64,000 bases of DNA from Salsipaludibacter sp963735045 (GTDB lineage Bacteria; Actinomycetota; Nitriliruptoria; Nitriliruptorales; Nitriliruptoraceae). The stretch is from contig CAVTIZ010000002.1 in assembly GCA_963735045.1 (NCBI GenBank), positions 310,001 through 374,000 on the forward strand. Reading direction: 5' to 3'. Both the position numbers and the translations under genes were made by a program. The stretch's first letter is position 1, and each line of letters begins with the position of its first letter. The notes beneath the pieces are model-generated. The model was given only the letters and a program-made list of their open reading frames with translations. It made no database searches and had not been told where the DNA came from. Of the stretch, positions 26,854-35,965 are shown piece after piece.

Positions 26854-28050
26854 TCAGGTCCCCGCGTGGTCGACGAGCAGCCGCGCCACGGCCGACTCCT
26901 CGCGACGCAACTGGCGACGTGCCCGGGCCCGAGCGAACCGCTCGGGCAGCTCGCCGGCCCGGAATGCCGACGCCACCGCGGGGTGGACGTAGCTGGACCG
27001 GGCCACGTCGCGGGTGTTGCCCAACACCTCCGAGGCGGCGTCGAAGCCCACCAGCACGAGCCGGTCGAGGTCGTCGTGCGGCTCGGGCTCCAGGTCGGCC
27101 AGGGCGCTGGCGGCCGCCACCGTCCCGCCCCACAGGCGGAAGTCCTTCGCGGTCCAGTCCTGGTCGGTGGTCGTGCGCAGCCACTCGTTGACGTCACCGG
27201 AGTCCACGCGGTGGGTCGTCGCACCGTCCTCGTCGCGCCAGGCGAACAGGTGCTGGCCGGGGACCTCGGCGCACGCCGCGATGGCGCGGGCCAGGCGGCG
27301 GTTGGTGACCGCGAGCTCGCGCTGGATCCCGCCCTTGCCGACGAAGTCGAACGCGATCGTGGTGCTGGAGTACTCGACGTGGTCGTCGCGCAGGGTGGTC
27401 AGGCCGAAGGTCTCGTTGTCGCGGGCGTAGGCCTCGTTGCCGACCCGCACCAGGGTCTCGTCGAGCAGGGCGATCACCAGGGCGAGGACTCGTCGTCGCG
27501 CTGACGACCGTTGCCGCAGCCCGGCGTCGACCTCGTCTCGCACGACGGCCAGGGCATCGGGGAACTCGACCAGGCGGGCGAACTTGGCCGCGTCGCGGGC
27601 CGCGCGCCACTGGTCGTGGTAGCGGTACTGCTTGCGGTCGGCGTCGTCGCGACCGGTGGCCTGCACGTGTCCGTCCGGGTCGGCCGAGATCCACACGTCG
27701 GTCCACGCCGGTGGGATGACGAGGTCGACGATCCGGTCACGTTCCTCGCCCTGGATCCAGGAACCGTCGTGGGTGCGGTAGCCGAACCCGGTGCCCCGCC
27801 GGACCCGCGTGTGGCCGGGACCGGTGTCGTCGACGTAGACCAGTCCAGCCGCCTCCGCGGCCGCCACGGCCTCGGGGTCCCACGCCGGGTCCACGACCTC
27901 GCGGCCACGGTGGTCGGGGGCGTCGGCGTCGGCCACCCGCGGTTCGGTCCCGGCCGCGTCGGCCGCGACCGGGTCGTCGTCGACGGGGGCGGACACCTGC
28001 TCCTCGGGATCTCCCAGGACGTCCTCGCCGCCGCGCAGGTCGTCGTCCAT
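26854..28050 (-). CDS. Type IB DNA topoisomerase
   Basis: A 398-residue protein. After an acidic N-terminal 65 residues, the poxvirus/bacterial topoisomerase IB core appears: GFGYRTHDGSWIQGEERDRI, LVIPPAWTDVWISADPDGHV, GRDDADRKQYRYHDQWR, VGNEAYARDNETFGLTTLRD, and TTDQDWTAKDFRLWGGTVAA with the catalytic Arg/His/Lys set. The active-site Tyr lies in DVARSSYVHPAV. It relaxes supercoils by a 3'-phosphotyrosyl intermediate. The ATG at 28050 is favoured; upstream in-frame sequence is antisense to the SMP-30 gene. Confidence 0.92.
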   Translation of the reverse strand: MDDDLRGGEDVLGDPEEQVSAPVDDDPVAADAAGTEPRVADADAPDHRGREVVDPAWDPEAVAAAEAAGLVYVDDTGPGHTRVRRGTGFGYRTHDGSWIQGEERDRIVDLVIPPAWTDVWISADPDGHVQATGRDDADRKQYRYHDQWRAARDAAKFARLVEFPDALAVVRDEVDAGLRQRSSARRRVLALVIALLDETLVRVGNEAYARDNETFGLTTLRDDHVEYSSTTIAFDFVGKGGIQRELAVTNRRLARAIAACAEVPGQHLFAWRDEDGATTHRVDSGDVNEWLRTTTDQDWTAKDFRLWGGTVAAASALADLEPEPHDDLDRLVLVGFDAASEVLGNTRDVARSSYVHPAVASAFRAGELPERFARARARRQLRREESAVARLLVDHAGT

Positions 28051-28189
28051 GTGTCCTGTCGCCACTCGTCCGGCCGGTCGGCGCCAACGGTACGGCCGGC
28101 GTGGCAGGCGACGTGGTCGCCGAACGGACATCCCGCCGGTGGTGCGCCGACCGCCTACGGTGCCCGCCCAGTCCGGACAGGAGGGCCCG

Positions 28190-29092
28190 ATGCGCGAGAC
28201 CACGGCCGACGTCGGCCTGGCGGTGGACGCCGAGCACGGTGAGGGTCCCGTCTGGGACGTCGATCGACAGCGCCTGCACTGGGTGGACATCGTCGGGCGG
28301 GCGGTGCACACCTTCGACCCCTCCGACGGGGTGGACGTGTGTCGACGACTCGACCAGCAGGTGGGTGCCGTGGGCCTGCGCGACGACGGGTCCCTGCTGG
28401 TCGCCGCCGAGCGGGGCCTGGGGGTGCTCGACCCCGACGACCCCGTCGACGACCCGGCGCGCCCCCACCTGTTGGCGATCACGGTCCCGCTGGAGGCCGA
28501 CCGTCCGGACACGCGTGCCAACGACGGCGCCTGCGATCCGCACGGGCGGTACTGGATCGGGACGATGGCCCACGACGACCACCCGGGGGCGGGCACGCTG
28601 TACCGCGTGGACCGGGACGGCTCGGTGCATCCGCAACTGGGTGACCTGACCGTGTCCAACGGGCTGGCATGGGCGCCCGACGGGGCGACGGCGTGGTTCA
28701 TCGACAGCGCCGACGGGCGTGTCGACCGCCTCGTGGTCGACCCCGACAGCGGGGACCTGCGGGAACGGCGACCGTTCCTGGACCTGTCCGACGCCCCGGG
28801 GGATCCCGACGGCATGACCATCGACGCCGAGGGTGGCCTGTGGATCGCGATGTGGGGCGGGTGGCAGGTCCGTCGCCATGCACCCGACGGCCGCCTCGAC
28901 ATCGTGGTGTCCCTGCCGGTGTCCCATCCGACCAGCTGTGCCCTGGGCGGTCCCGCGCTGGACCAGCTGTGGATCACCTCCAGCCCGCGCGACCTCGACG
29001 AGGCCGGCCGGCGGGAGCAGCCGTCGTCGGGCTCGGTGTTCACCTGTGCCGTGGACGTTCCGGGGGTCCCCGAACCGCGCGTGGCGACCTGA
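28190..29092 (+). CDS. SMP-30/gluconolactonase-family lactonase
   Basis: A 300-residue six-bladed propeller enzyme. Metal ligands typical of SMP-30 are visible: Glu in EHGEGPVWDV, Asn in RANDGACDPHGRYWIGTM, Asn in VSNGLAWAPD and Asp in AWFIDSADGRV. Such enzymes hydrolyse sugar lactones. The Shine-Dalgarno ACAGGAGGG is strong. It diverges from the topoisomerase gene and converges on dhaM. Confidence 0.9.
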   Translation: MRETTADVGLAVDAEHGEGPVWDVDRQRLHWVDIVGRAVHTFDPSDGVDVCRRLDQQVGAVGLRDDGSLLVAAERGLGVLDPDDPVDDPARPHLLAITVPLEADRPDTRANDGACDPHGRYWIGTMAHDDHPGAGTLYRVDRDGSVHPQLGDLTVSNGLAWAPDGATAWFIDSADGRVDRLVVDPDSGDLRERRPFLDLSDAPGDPDGMTIDAEGGLWIAMWGGWQVRRHAPDGRLDIVVSLPVSHPTSCALGGPALDQLWITSSPRDLDEAGRREQPSSGSVFTCAVDVPGVPEPRVAT

Positions 29093-29131
29093 CCGAACGC
29101 GTCGTCCACGTCGGGTGTGGCGCGACCACCG

Positions 29132-31681
29132 TCAGGTCGCGGGCAGGTCCGCCAGTCGGTCGCGGACCGTGGACCTGGCCTCGGCGGCCGTGGTGGCGTA
29201 GCGAGCGGCCGCGGCGAGGTTGCGGGCCTGGTCCAACGACACCCGTTCCAGGGCGGCGGCCACGAGCGGGACGGCCCGCGGGACCATCGACAGGCTGGTG
29301 GCGCCGAGGCCCACCAGCACGACCGCGAGCGCCGGGTCGCCGGCCGCCTCGCCACAGACCCCGACCGGGCGACCGCGGTCACCGGCGGCCGCGGCGGTCA
29401 TCGCCACCAGGTCGAGCACCGCCGGCTGCCACGGGTCGGTGAGGTCGGCCAGCCGCCCGACCAGCCGGTCGGCCGCCAGGGCGTACTGGGCGAGGTCGTT
29501 GGTGCCCAGGCTCAGGAACGACACGTGGTCCAGCATCGATCCGGCGGCGAGTGCGGCGGCGGGGGTCTCGACCATGACGCCGGCCACCAGCCCGTGGCTC
29601 GCGGCCGCGGCGGCGAACACCTCGGCCTCGGTGACGGTGGACACCAGGGGAGCCATGACCTCGACATCGGCCGCGACCTGGTCCGCGGCCCGGGCGACCG
29701 CCCGCAGCTGCGCGTCCAACAGCTGGGGGTGGGCACGGGTCGTGCGGATGCCACGCACGCCCAGCGCCGGGTTGGGCTCGTCGGCGTCGGTGACGAACGG
29801 CAGGGGCTTGTCCGACCCCGCGTCCAGGGTTCGCACGACCACGCGCCGTTCGCCCAGCGGGGCGAACAGGTCGCGGTAGGTCGCGGCCTGTTCGTCCACC
29901 GACGGTGGTGACGTCCGACCGAGGAAGAGCAGTTCGGTCCGCAGCAGCCCGACGCCCTCCGCGCCCACCTCCACGGCGGCCGTGACGTCGTCGCGGCCGC
30001 CGACGTTGGCCAGCAGGGCGACCGGGTGCCCGTCGGCGGTCCGGCCGGGGTGGTCGAGGTCCGGTGCCGTGCGACCCGTCCCCGGGGCGGTCACGTCCTC
30101 GTCCGGGTCGATCGTGAAGCGGGCGGCGTCGGCGTCGAGGAGCACGATGGCGCCGTCGGTGACCTCGTCCACCCGGTCGCCCACCGCGATGGCCGGCAGC
30201 CCGCGGGCGCGGGCGATGACGGCGGTGTGGGACGTCGACGTCCCCGTGCGCAGCACCAGTCCGAGGCAGGTGGCGGGATCCACCGAGGCCGCGTCGACCG
30301 GGGCGAGGTCGTCGGCCACCAGCACCCATGGTTCCTCGTGCTCGAACACCGTCGGGCCGTCGCGGCCCGCCAGCACGGCCACCACGCGGTCACCGACGTC
30401 CTCGACGTCGCGTTGGCGCCCGGCCAGGCGACCGCCGGCCCGACGGAAGGTCTCGGCCACCGCCTCGGTGGCCCGCTGCACCGCGGCCGCCGGGGCGACG
30501 CCGTCGCGGACCAGCCTCGTGGCGGCATCGAGCAGGTCGGGGTCGCGCGCCAGCATGGCGGTGGCCGCGAGCACGTCCCCGGTGGCCCGGTCGGGTGCGG
30601 CCTCGGCTCGCTCGTCGAGGTCGTCGGCCACCGTCGCGGCGGCCTCGAGGAGTCGCGCCACCCGGTCGTCGACGTCGCCGCCGTCCACCGCGCCGGGGTC
30701 CACGCCGTCGGGAACACCCTCCGCCGGGGTGGCTGGCGGGTGGACGGGGCCGACCCGGAAGGCGGGCCCCACGGCACGCCCCGGGGCCAGCACGACGACC
30801 GGGTCCGCCACCCGGGGAGCCCAGTCGGGCCACGGGGCGTCGTCGGCCTCCCCCTGCCCCGGTGCGGCCTCGCCGTCGTCGTGACCGGCCCCGTCGCCAT
30901 GACCGGTGGACTGGTCGAGCGGTTCGCCGAAGCCGTCGCGCACCAGCGCGACCACGTCGGCGACCGCGTCGGCGGCCGCGGGCCCGTACCCGGACACGGC
31001 CAGGCGCGTGCCGGCCCTCGCGTCCAGCCCGGCGACCGCACTGAGGCTGTCGGCACGCACCTCCCGACCCGGGTCGGCGAGGTCGGCCAGGGTGATCCGT
31101 GCGTCGTGGCCGGCGGTGGCACGCACGAGCGCCGCCGCCGGGCGGGCGTGGATCCCGTCACGGTTGACCACGACCACCTCGTCGCGGGCATCGGGGTCCT
31201 CCCCGGCGTCACCGGGCGCCTGCCCGTCGTCGGTGGCGTCGTCGGGATCGGGTCCGCCGCCGTCTCGTGCCTCGCCGAGGTGGTCGCGCTTGGCGTCCAG
31301 TGCCCGGGTCGCCTCACCCACGACCGTGTCCAGGTCGCTGCCGAGGGCAGCCTGCACCACCGCTGCGACCGTGCCCTCCACGATCGGGGCGGCGACCAGT
31401 CGGATCGGCCCCGGCGGGTCGTCGAGGAACTCCAACGCCGTCTCGGTGCTCAGCACGGCACTCCCGAGGTCCATCAGCACGATGACGCCGGCCGGGGAGG
31501 ACACCTCCTCCACCGCCGCGAGCACGGCCATGGCGTCGGTCCCCAGGCCGCCGTCGTCGGTGCCGGCCGCCACGGCGATGGGTGGTGGGTCGTCGTCCAC
31601 CATCTGGCGGGCGAGGGCCACGACGGCGTCGGCCAGGGCCGCGCTGTGGGACACCACGACGACCCCGACGCGGTCGGTCAT
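29132..31681 (-). CDS. dhaM: Multidomain DhaM: EIIA(Man-type)-HPr-enzyme I phosphotransferase
   Basis: An 849-residue fusion. Residues 1-135 are the DhaM EIIA domain with His12 (VVVVSHSAAL) and LMDLGSAVLSTETALE. Residues about 168-250 are HPr with His178 (NRDGIHARPAAAL). Residues about 290-849 are enzyme I with His485 (GTSTSHTAVIARARGLPAI), VVRTLDAGSDKPLPF, NPALGVRGIR, FLSLGTNDLAQYALA and the catalytic Cys in VGVCGEAAGDP. It carries phosphate from PEP to DhaL-bound ADP, driving dihydroxyacetone phosphorylation, so no separate PTS proteins are needed. The ATG overlaps the dhaL stop (ATGA). Linkers are Asp/Gly/His-rich. Confidence 0.95.
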   Translation of the reverse strand: MTDRVGVVVVSHSAALADAVVALARQMVDDDPPPIAVAAGTDDGGLGTDAMAVLAAVEEVSSPAGVIVLMDLGSAVLSTETALEFLDDPPGPIRLVAAPIVEGTVAAVVQAALGSDLDTVVGEATRALDAKRDHLGEARDGGGPDPDDATDDGQAPGDAGEDPDARDEVVVVNRDGIHARPAAALVRATAGHDARITLADLADPGREVRADSLSAVAGLDARAGTRLAVSGYGPAAADAVADVVALVRDGFGEPLDQSTGHGDGAGHDDGEAAPGQGEADDAPWPDWAPRVADPVVVLAPGRAVGPAFRVGPVHPPATPAEGVPDGVDPGAVDGGDVDDRVARLLEAAATVADDLDERAEAAPDRATGDVLAATAMLARDPDLLDAATRLVRDGVAPAAAVQRATEAVAETFRRAGGRLAGRQRDVEDVGDRVVAVLAGRDGPTVFEHEEPWVLVADDLAPVDAASVDPATCLGLVLRTGTSTSHTAVIARARGLPAIAVGDRVDEVTDGAIVLLDADAARFTIDPDEDVTAPGTGRTAPDLDHPGRTADGHPVALLANVGGRDDVTAAVEVGAEGVGLLRTELLFLGRTSPPSVDEQAATYRDLFAPLGERRVVVRTLDAGSDKPLPFVTDADEPNPALGVRGIRTTRAHPQLLDAQLRAVARAADQVAADVEVMAPLVSTVTEAEVFAAAAASHGLVAGVMVETPAAALAAGSMLDHVSFLSLGTNDLAQYALAADRLVGRLADLTDPWQPAVLDLVAMTAAAAGDRGRPVGVCGEAAGDPALAVVLVGLGATSLSMVPRAVPLVAAALERVSLDQARNLAAAARYATTAAEARSTVRDRLADLPAT

Positions 31682-32442
31682 GCCGACAGGGTCGCCGCGA
31701 GTGCCTCGAACAGCAGGGTCGTGGAGGCCGCGCCGGGGTCGATGTGGCCGCGGCTGCGCTCGCCCAGGTAGCTGGCCCGCCCCTTCCTGGCGATCAGTGG
31801 CTCGGTGTCGTCGCGTCCCTGCGCGGCGGCCGTCGCCCCGGCCTGCGCCACGGCGGCGAGGTCCTGCCCGTCGTCCACGGCCCGCTGCACGGCCCCCACG
31901 GCCGGGTCGAGCGCGTCCACCATCGTCTTGTCGCCGAGCTCGGCCTTGCCCCGGGCGACCACGCCGTCCCGCGCCGCCGCGAGGGCGCCGGCAAGGCCTG
32001 CGGGGTCCAGCGAGTGCACGGCACCCGAGCCGGTTCCGAAGCGCAACAGCAGGGTGCCGTACAGCGGGCCGCTCGCGCCGCCGACCGTGGACACCAGCGT
32101 CATGCCGGCGCGCTTGCACACGTCCTCGATCGTGGCGTCGTCGGCGACCTCGTCGAGCCCGGCGACCACCGCGGCCATCCCACGCGCCATGTTGGCGCCG
32201 TGGTCGGCGTCCCCGATGGCCGAGTCCAGTTCGGTGAGGTGGGCGCGTTGGTCCCGTGCGAGCTGTTCGAAGGCTCGCAACCAGGCGACCACGTCGTCGA
32301 GCGTGAGCTCCGGGTGCGACTCGGGTGTCGGCTCTGGGGTCGGCTCGGGTGTCGGCTCTGGGCTCGGCTCTGGGGTCGGCTCTGGGGCGTGCTGGGGGGT
32401 GGGCTCGGGGGTCGGCCCGGTCTCGCCGTCCGGTGGGGGCAT
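31678..32442 (-). CDS. dhaL: Dihydroxyacetone kinase ADP-binding subunit DhaL
   Basis: A 254-residue protein. Residues about 45-254 are the DhaL fold with the Asp ligands of Mg-nucleotide in TELDSAIGDADHGANMARG, then GMTLVSTVGGASGPLYGTLL and RASYLGERSRGHIDPGAAST. In PEP-dependent systems DhaL holds ADP as a cofactor rephosphorylated by DhaM. The N-terminal 40 residues are a PEPT repeat tail encoded by a 12-bp DNA repeat, absent from typical DhaL. It begins one base after the dhaK stop; the upstream in-frame ATG lies inside dhaK. Confidence 0.93.
   Translation of the reverse strand: MPPPDGETGPTPEPTPQHAPEPTPEPSPEPTPEPTPEPTPESHPELTLDDVVAWLRAFEQLARDQRAHLTELDSAIGDADHGANMARGMAAVVAGLDEVADDATIEDVCKRAGMTLVSTVGGASGPLYGTLLLRFGTGSGAVHSLDPAGLAGALAAARDGVVARGKAELGDKTMVDALDPAVGAVQRAVDDGQDLAAVAQAGATAAAQGRDDTEPLIARKGRASYLGERSRGHIDPGAASTTLLFEALAATLSA
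32325..32430. repeat. 12-bp tandem repeat encoding the PEPT tail of DhaL
   Basis: Degenerate 12-bp units close to GGCTCGGGTGTC and GGCTCTGGGGTC run through this segment; on the minus strand they encode repeated Pro-Glu-Pro-Thr/Ser. The unit length is a multiple of three, so repeat number can vary in frame. Confidence 0.85.
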
Positions 32443-32443
32443 G

Positions 32444-33451
32444 TCAGGCCCCCCATCGCAGGCCCGGTGTGGCGACCGGCGCATCCCACAGGCGCAGCAC
32501 CTCGTCGTCGGCGCGCAGCAGGGTCAGGGAGCACCCGGCCATCTCCAGGGAGGTGATGTAGTTGCCCACCAGCGACCGTGCCACGGTGATCCCGGCGTCG
32601 TCGAGCAAGCGCCGGACCTCGCCGTACATCAGGTACAGCTCCAGCAGCGGGCTCCCGCCCATGCCGTTCATGAAGGCGATCGTGGGCCCGTCGGTGAAGT
32701 CCAGGTCGTCCAGGATCGGTCGAACGAGGCGTTCGGCGAGGTCGGAGGCCGGTGCCATCGGCAGGCGCTCCCGCCCGGGCTCGCCGTGGATGCCGATCCC
32801 CAGTTCGTACTCGTCGTCGCCAAGGTCGAAGGTGGGCTCACCGGCCGACGGGACGACGCACGACGTCAGGGCGAGCCCCATGCTGCGCCCCCCGGCGTTG
32901 ATGCGCTGGGCCAGTTCCGCGACGCCGTCCAGGTCGGTGCCCTCTTCGGCCGCCGCGCCCACGACCTTCTCCAGCAGGACCGTGACGCCCACCCCGCGTC
33001 GGCCTGCCGTGTACAGGCTGTCGGTCACGGCCACGTCGTCGTCGGTCACGACCGTCTCGACCCGGATGTCGTCGGCCTCGGCCATCTCGGCGGCCATCTC
33101 GGCGGCCATCTCGAAGTTCATGACGTCGCCGGTGTAGTTCTTGACGATGTGCAGCACCCCGGCGCCGCGGTCGACGGAGGTGGTGGCGGCCATCATCTGG
33201 TCGGGCACCGGTGAGGTGAACACCTCGCCGGCACACGCGGCGTCGAGCATCCCGGGCCCCACGAAGCCGCCGTGGAGTGGCTCGTGGCCCGACCCGCCGC
33301 CCGACACCAGCGCGACCTTGCCGTCGGGCTTGGGTTCGGATCGGTAGATGACCTTGTGCTCGTGGTCCACGCGGAGTTCGGGGTGGGCGGCGTCGATCCC
33401 CTTCAGGGCATCGGCCACCACCTCGTCGGCATCGTTGATCAGCTTCTTCAC
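32444..33451 (-). CDS. dhaK: Dihydroxyacetone kinase substrate-binding subunit DhaK
   Basis: A 335-residue DhaK. GSGHEPLHGGFVGPGML contains the substrate-contacting Gly/His pair, HIVKNYTGDVMNFEMAAE is conserved, and GIGIHGEPGRERLPM holds the His that covalently binds the carbonyl of dihydroxyacetone. The GTG start follows GGAGG at 7 bases. First gene of dhaK-dhaL-dhaM; product dihydroxyacetone phosphate feeds the same pool as the divergent glycerol genes and fructose bisphosphatase. Confidence 0.95.
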   Translation of the reverse strand: MKKLINDADEVVADALKGIDAAHPELRVDHEHKVIYRSEPKPDGKVALVSGGGSGHEPLHGGFVGPGMLDAACAGEVFTSPVPDQMMAATTSVDRGAGVLHIVKNYTGDVMNFEMAAEMAAEMAEADDIRVETVVTDDDVAVTDSLYTAGRRGVGVTVLLEKVVGAAAEEGTDLDGVAELAQRINAGGRSMGLALTSCVVPSAGEPTFDLGDDEYELGIGIHGEPGRERLPMAPASDLAERLVRPILDDLDFTDGPTIAFMNGMGGSPLLELYLMYGEVRRLLDDAGITVARSLVGNYITSLEMAGCSLTLLRADDEVLRLWDAPVATPGLRWGA

Positions 33452-33698
33452 GTGGACCTCCAGGTCGGACGATCGTCCCGGGATCCATGAAAGCAGACCC
33501 GTCGGGTTCGCGGCGGAAGTCCAGTGGCGAACTCGTGATATTCGCGTCGGGCCCCACCTATGGTCGTGTCGGGTCGGCAGGCGTGCCGAGCCACAGAACG
33601 ATCGCGGCGTCGACCCCCGGGAGCCGCGTCGGTGGTGCCACGACACCGCCGACACATCCTCGAGATCGATTCCCCGACGACAGCGAGGTGGGCCGAGC
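33452..33698. promoter_or_regulatory. Divergent promoter region between dhaKLM and fbp-glp genes
   Basis: This 247-bp gap has an AT-richer patch around 33525-33560. TATGGT at 33558-33563 with GTGATA 18 bases upstream could be the fbp promoter. A small inverted repeat GCGAA...TTCGC (9-base spacer) lies in the same patch and could be an operator. No regulator gene is adjacent. Confidence 0.35.
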
Positions 33699-34739
33699 AT
33701 GACCACACTGGATCCCGATCCCCCGGCGCCACCCGTCGGCGCGGAGACGGTCGCCGAACTGGTGACGATCGAGCAGTTCCTCGACGACCGCGAAGCCGAC
33801 ACGACGTCGCCCGGCCTGACCTCGCTGGTCTACGACCTGGCGCTGGCCGGCAAGCTGATCGCCAACCGGACGCGTCGGGCCGGCCTCACCGAGTTGATGG
33901 GTGCCTCGGGCGTGGTCAACGTCCAGGGTGAGGAACAAAAGGCCCTGGACCTGTATGCCGACGACGTGGTGACCTCGTTGCTGCGACGCGGTGGCCGGGT
34001 GTGCGCGATCGTGTCCGAGGAGCGGCCGGAGGTCACCGTCGTGGAGGGCACCGGGCAGTACGTGGTGGTGCACGACCCGCTGGACGGGTCGTCCAACATC
34101 GACTCCAACGTCAGCATCGGGACGATCTTCGGGATCTACCGGCGGGTGACGGAGGTGGACGGTCCGCCGGCCGAACAGGACTGGCTCCGTCCCGGGCGCG
34201 ACCTCGCGGCGGCCGGCTACGTCCTGTACGGCACGTCGACCATCCTGGTCCTGAGCACCGGACAGGGTGTGCATGCCTTCACGCTGGACCCCGAGGTGGG
34301 CGAGTTCGTGTTGACGTGGGCCGACATGGTCCACCCCGAGTCGCCGGCCTACTACAGCTTCAACCACGCCTCGTCGCCGCTGTGGGACCAGGGCGTGGGC
34401 GACTTCGTGGCCTGGCTGGAACGGCCCGACACGCCGCAGCTGTCCCAGCGCTACATCGGGTCCGCGGTCGCAGACTTCCACCGCAACCTGCTGCACGGCG
34501 GGATCTACGGCTATCCCGCCGAGACCGGGCTGCCCGACGGCAAGCTGCGGATGGTCTACGAGGGCGCCCCCCTGGCGTTCCTGGCCGAGCAGGCCGGCGG
34601 CCTCGGGTCCGACGGCCACCAGGACCTGCTCGACATCGTTCCCACCTCGATCCACCAACGAACACCGGTGTTCCTCGGCCATCGTGCGCTCGTCGAGCGA
34701 CTCCAGGCCATGGTGGACACCCACGAGTCGGATCCGTGA
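33699..34739 (+). CDS. fbp: Class I fructose-1,6-bisphosphatase
   Basis: A 346-residue class I FBPase: GKLIANRTRRAGLTELMGAS, metal-binding CAIVSEERPE and HDPLDGSSNIDSNVSIGTIF, then FHRNLLHGGIYGYPA and GKLRMVYEGAPLAFLAEQAG. It removes the C1 phosphate of fructose-1,6-bisphosphate for gluconeogenesis, which is required when cells grow on C3 compounds such as glycerol. Placed between dha and glp genes, this fits. Most Actinobacteria use the class II (GlpX) enzyme, so the class I form is notable. A GAGGTG Shine-Dalgarno precedes the ATG. Confidence 0.93.
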   Translation: MTTLDPDPPAPPVGAETVAELVTIEQFLDDREADTTSPGLTSLVYDLALAGKLIANRTRRAGLTELMGASGVVNVQGEEQKALDLYADDVVTSLLRRGGRVCAIVSEERPEVTVVEGTGQYVVVHDPLDGSSNIDSNVSIGTIFGIYRRVTEVDGPPAEQDWLRPGRDLAAAGYVLYGTSTILVLSTGQGVHAFTLDPEVGEFVLTWADMVHPESPAYYSFNHASSPLWDQGVGDFVAWLERPDTPQLSQRYIGSAVADFHRNLLHGGIYGYPAETGLPDGKLRMVYEGAPLAFLAEQAGGLGSDGHQDLLDIVPTSIHQRTPVFLGHRALVERLQAMVDTHESDP

Positions 34740-34871
34740 CGTCGTCGTGGACGGCCCGATGCGCCACACCGGCGCGGCGAGCCCGTCCACCCCGGGGATC
34801 GCACCAGCGGGCCGGTCGGATCCCACCGCCAAGGACGGCCCACCCACGAAAACCAATGGATCGGAACCCAC

Positions 34872-35597
34872 ATGCTCGGTGACGTCTTCATGTCCGAGGT
34901 CCTCGGGACCGCCATGCTGCTGCTGCTCGGGTGTGGCGTGGTGGCCAACGTCGCCCTGTCCGACAGCAAGGGCGAGGGTGGCGGCTTCCTGCTCGTCAAC
35001 TTCGGATGGGGCCTGGGCGTCATGGCCGGGGTCTACGTGGCCTTCAAGTCCGGGGCCCACATCAACCCGGCCGTCACGGTCGGCCTGCTGGCCAACGGCG
35101 CCGAGGAGTACGCGCCCGGGGTGGCGGTGACGGTGGCATCGACCCTGACCTACTTCGCCGGCGAGATGGTCGGCGCCTTCATCGGCGCCGTCCTGTGTTG
35201 GCTGGCCTACAAGGACCACTTCGCGGCCACCCCGGACGCCGCGGCGAAGCTGGGCGTGTTCTCCACCGGGCCGGCCATCCGCAACTACACCTGGAACCTG
35301 GTGACCGAGATCATCGGCACCTTCGTGCTGGTGTTCGTGATCCTGACCTTCGGGCAGTCACCGGCCGACCTCGGACCCCTGCCCGTGGCCCTGCTCGTGG
35401 TCGGCATCGGTGCGTCGCTGGGTGGACCCACGGGGTACGCCATCAACCCGGCGCGTGACCTCGGTCCGCGCATCGCCCACGCCGTCCTGCCGATCCCCGG
35501 CAAGGGCACCAACGACTGGGGCTACTCCTGGGTCCCGGTCGTGGGACCGCTCATCGGCGGTGTCCTTGGTGGCCTCGCCGGGCGCGTGTACATCTGA
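34872..35597 (+). CDS. glpF: Glycerol facilitator (aquaglyceroporin)
   Basis: A 241-residue six-helix MIP channel with both NPA boxes: SGAHINPAVTVGLLANG and GYAINPARDLGPRIAH. The Asp after the second NPAR (NPARD) is the mark of glycerol-permeable members. It imports glycerol for GlpK. A 132-bp gap separates it from fbp; its stop overlaps the next start (TGATG). Confidence 0.94.
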   Translation: MLGDVFMSEVLGTAMLLLLGCGVVANVALSDSKGEGGGFLLVNFGWGLGVMAGVYVAFKSGAHINPAVTVGLLANGAEEYAPGVAVTVASTLTYFAGEMVGAFIGAVLCWLAYKDHFAATPDAAAKLGVFSTGPAIRNYTWNLVTEIIGTFVLVFVILTFGQSPADLGPLPVALLVVGIGASLGGPTGYAINPARDLGPRIAHAVLPIPGKGTNDWGYSWVPVVGPLIGGVLGGLAGRVYI

Positions 35598-35872
35598 TGG
35601 CCGCGGACAACGAAGGACGCACCGGCACGCCGGACCAGGGCATGCACGACGACGCCGAGCCCGTCGAGGAGTCGCACGAGGGTTCCTACGAGGAGGCCGA
35701 CCGCGACACCACCCGGGACGACGTCGGATCCGACCACGACGACCCCGACGAGGACAGCGACGACACGGGCCACTACGCCGAGTCCGACACCGGATCGGGG
35801 CGCCACGACACCCACCCCGAACACGGGGACTACGTCCAGCGAGACCAGGAAGGGGGGGCTCCCCCCGACTGA
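35597..35872 (+). CDS. Small highly acidic protein, unknown function
   Basis: A 91-residue, strongly acidic, disordered-looking protein (MAADNEGRTGTPDQGMHDD, then runs of Asp, Glu, His and Ser). No fold or family is recognised. The start overlaps the glpF stop by one base and the gene sits between glpF and glpK, so it is likely translated with the glycerol genes. Composition resembles halophilic or metal-buffering tails, but that is speculation. Confidence 0.6.
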   Translation: MAADNEGRTGTPDQGMHDDAEPVEESHEGSYEEADRDTTRDDVGSDHDDPDEDSDDTGHYAESDTGSGRHDTHPEHGDYVQRDQEGGAPPD

Positions 35873-35965
35873 GCCACCCACGCACCCGACCGACCGCCTG
35901 CTCGTCACGACCACCCGAATGGTCGGCCGAGCCGGACGCACCACGACAACACGAGGAGAACAACC

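Noticed and set aside
29132..32119. dhaM extended upstream to 32119
   Set aside because: The extension is antisense-like Arg/Gly-rich sequence inside dhaL; the ATG at 31681 gives the standard DhaM N-terminus and an ATGA overlap.
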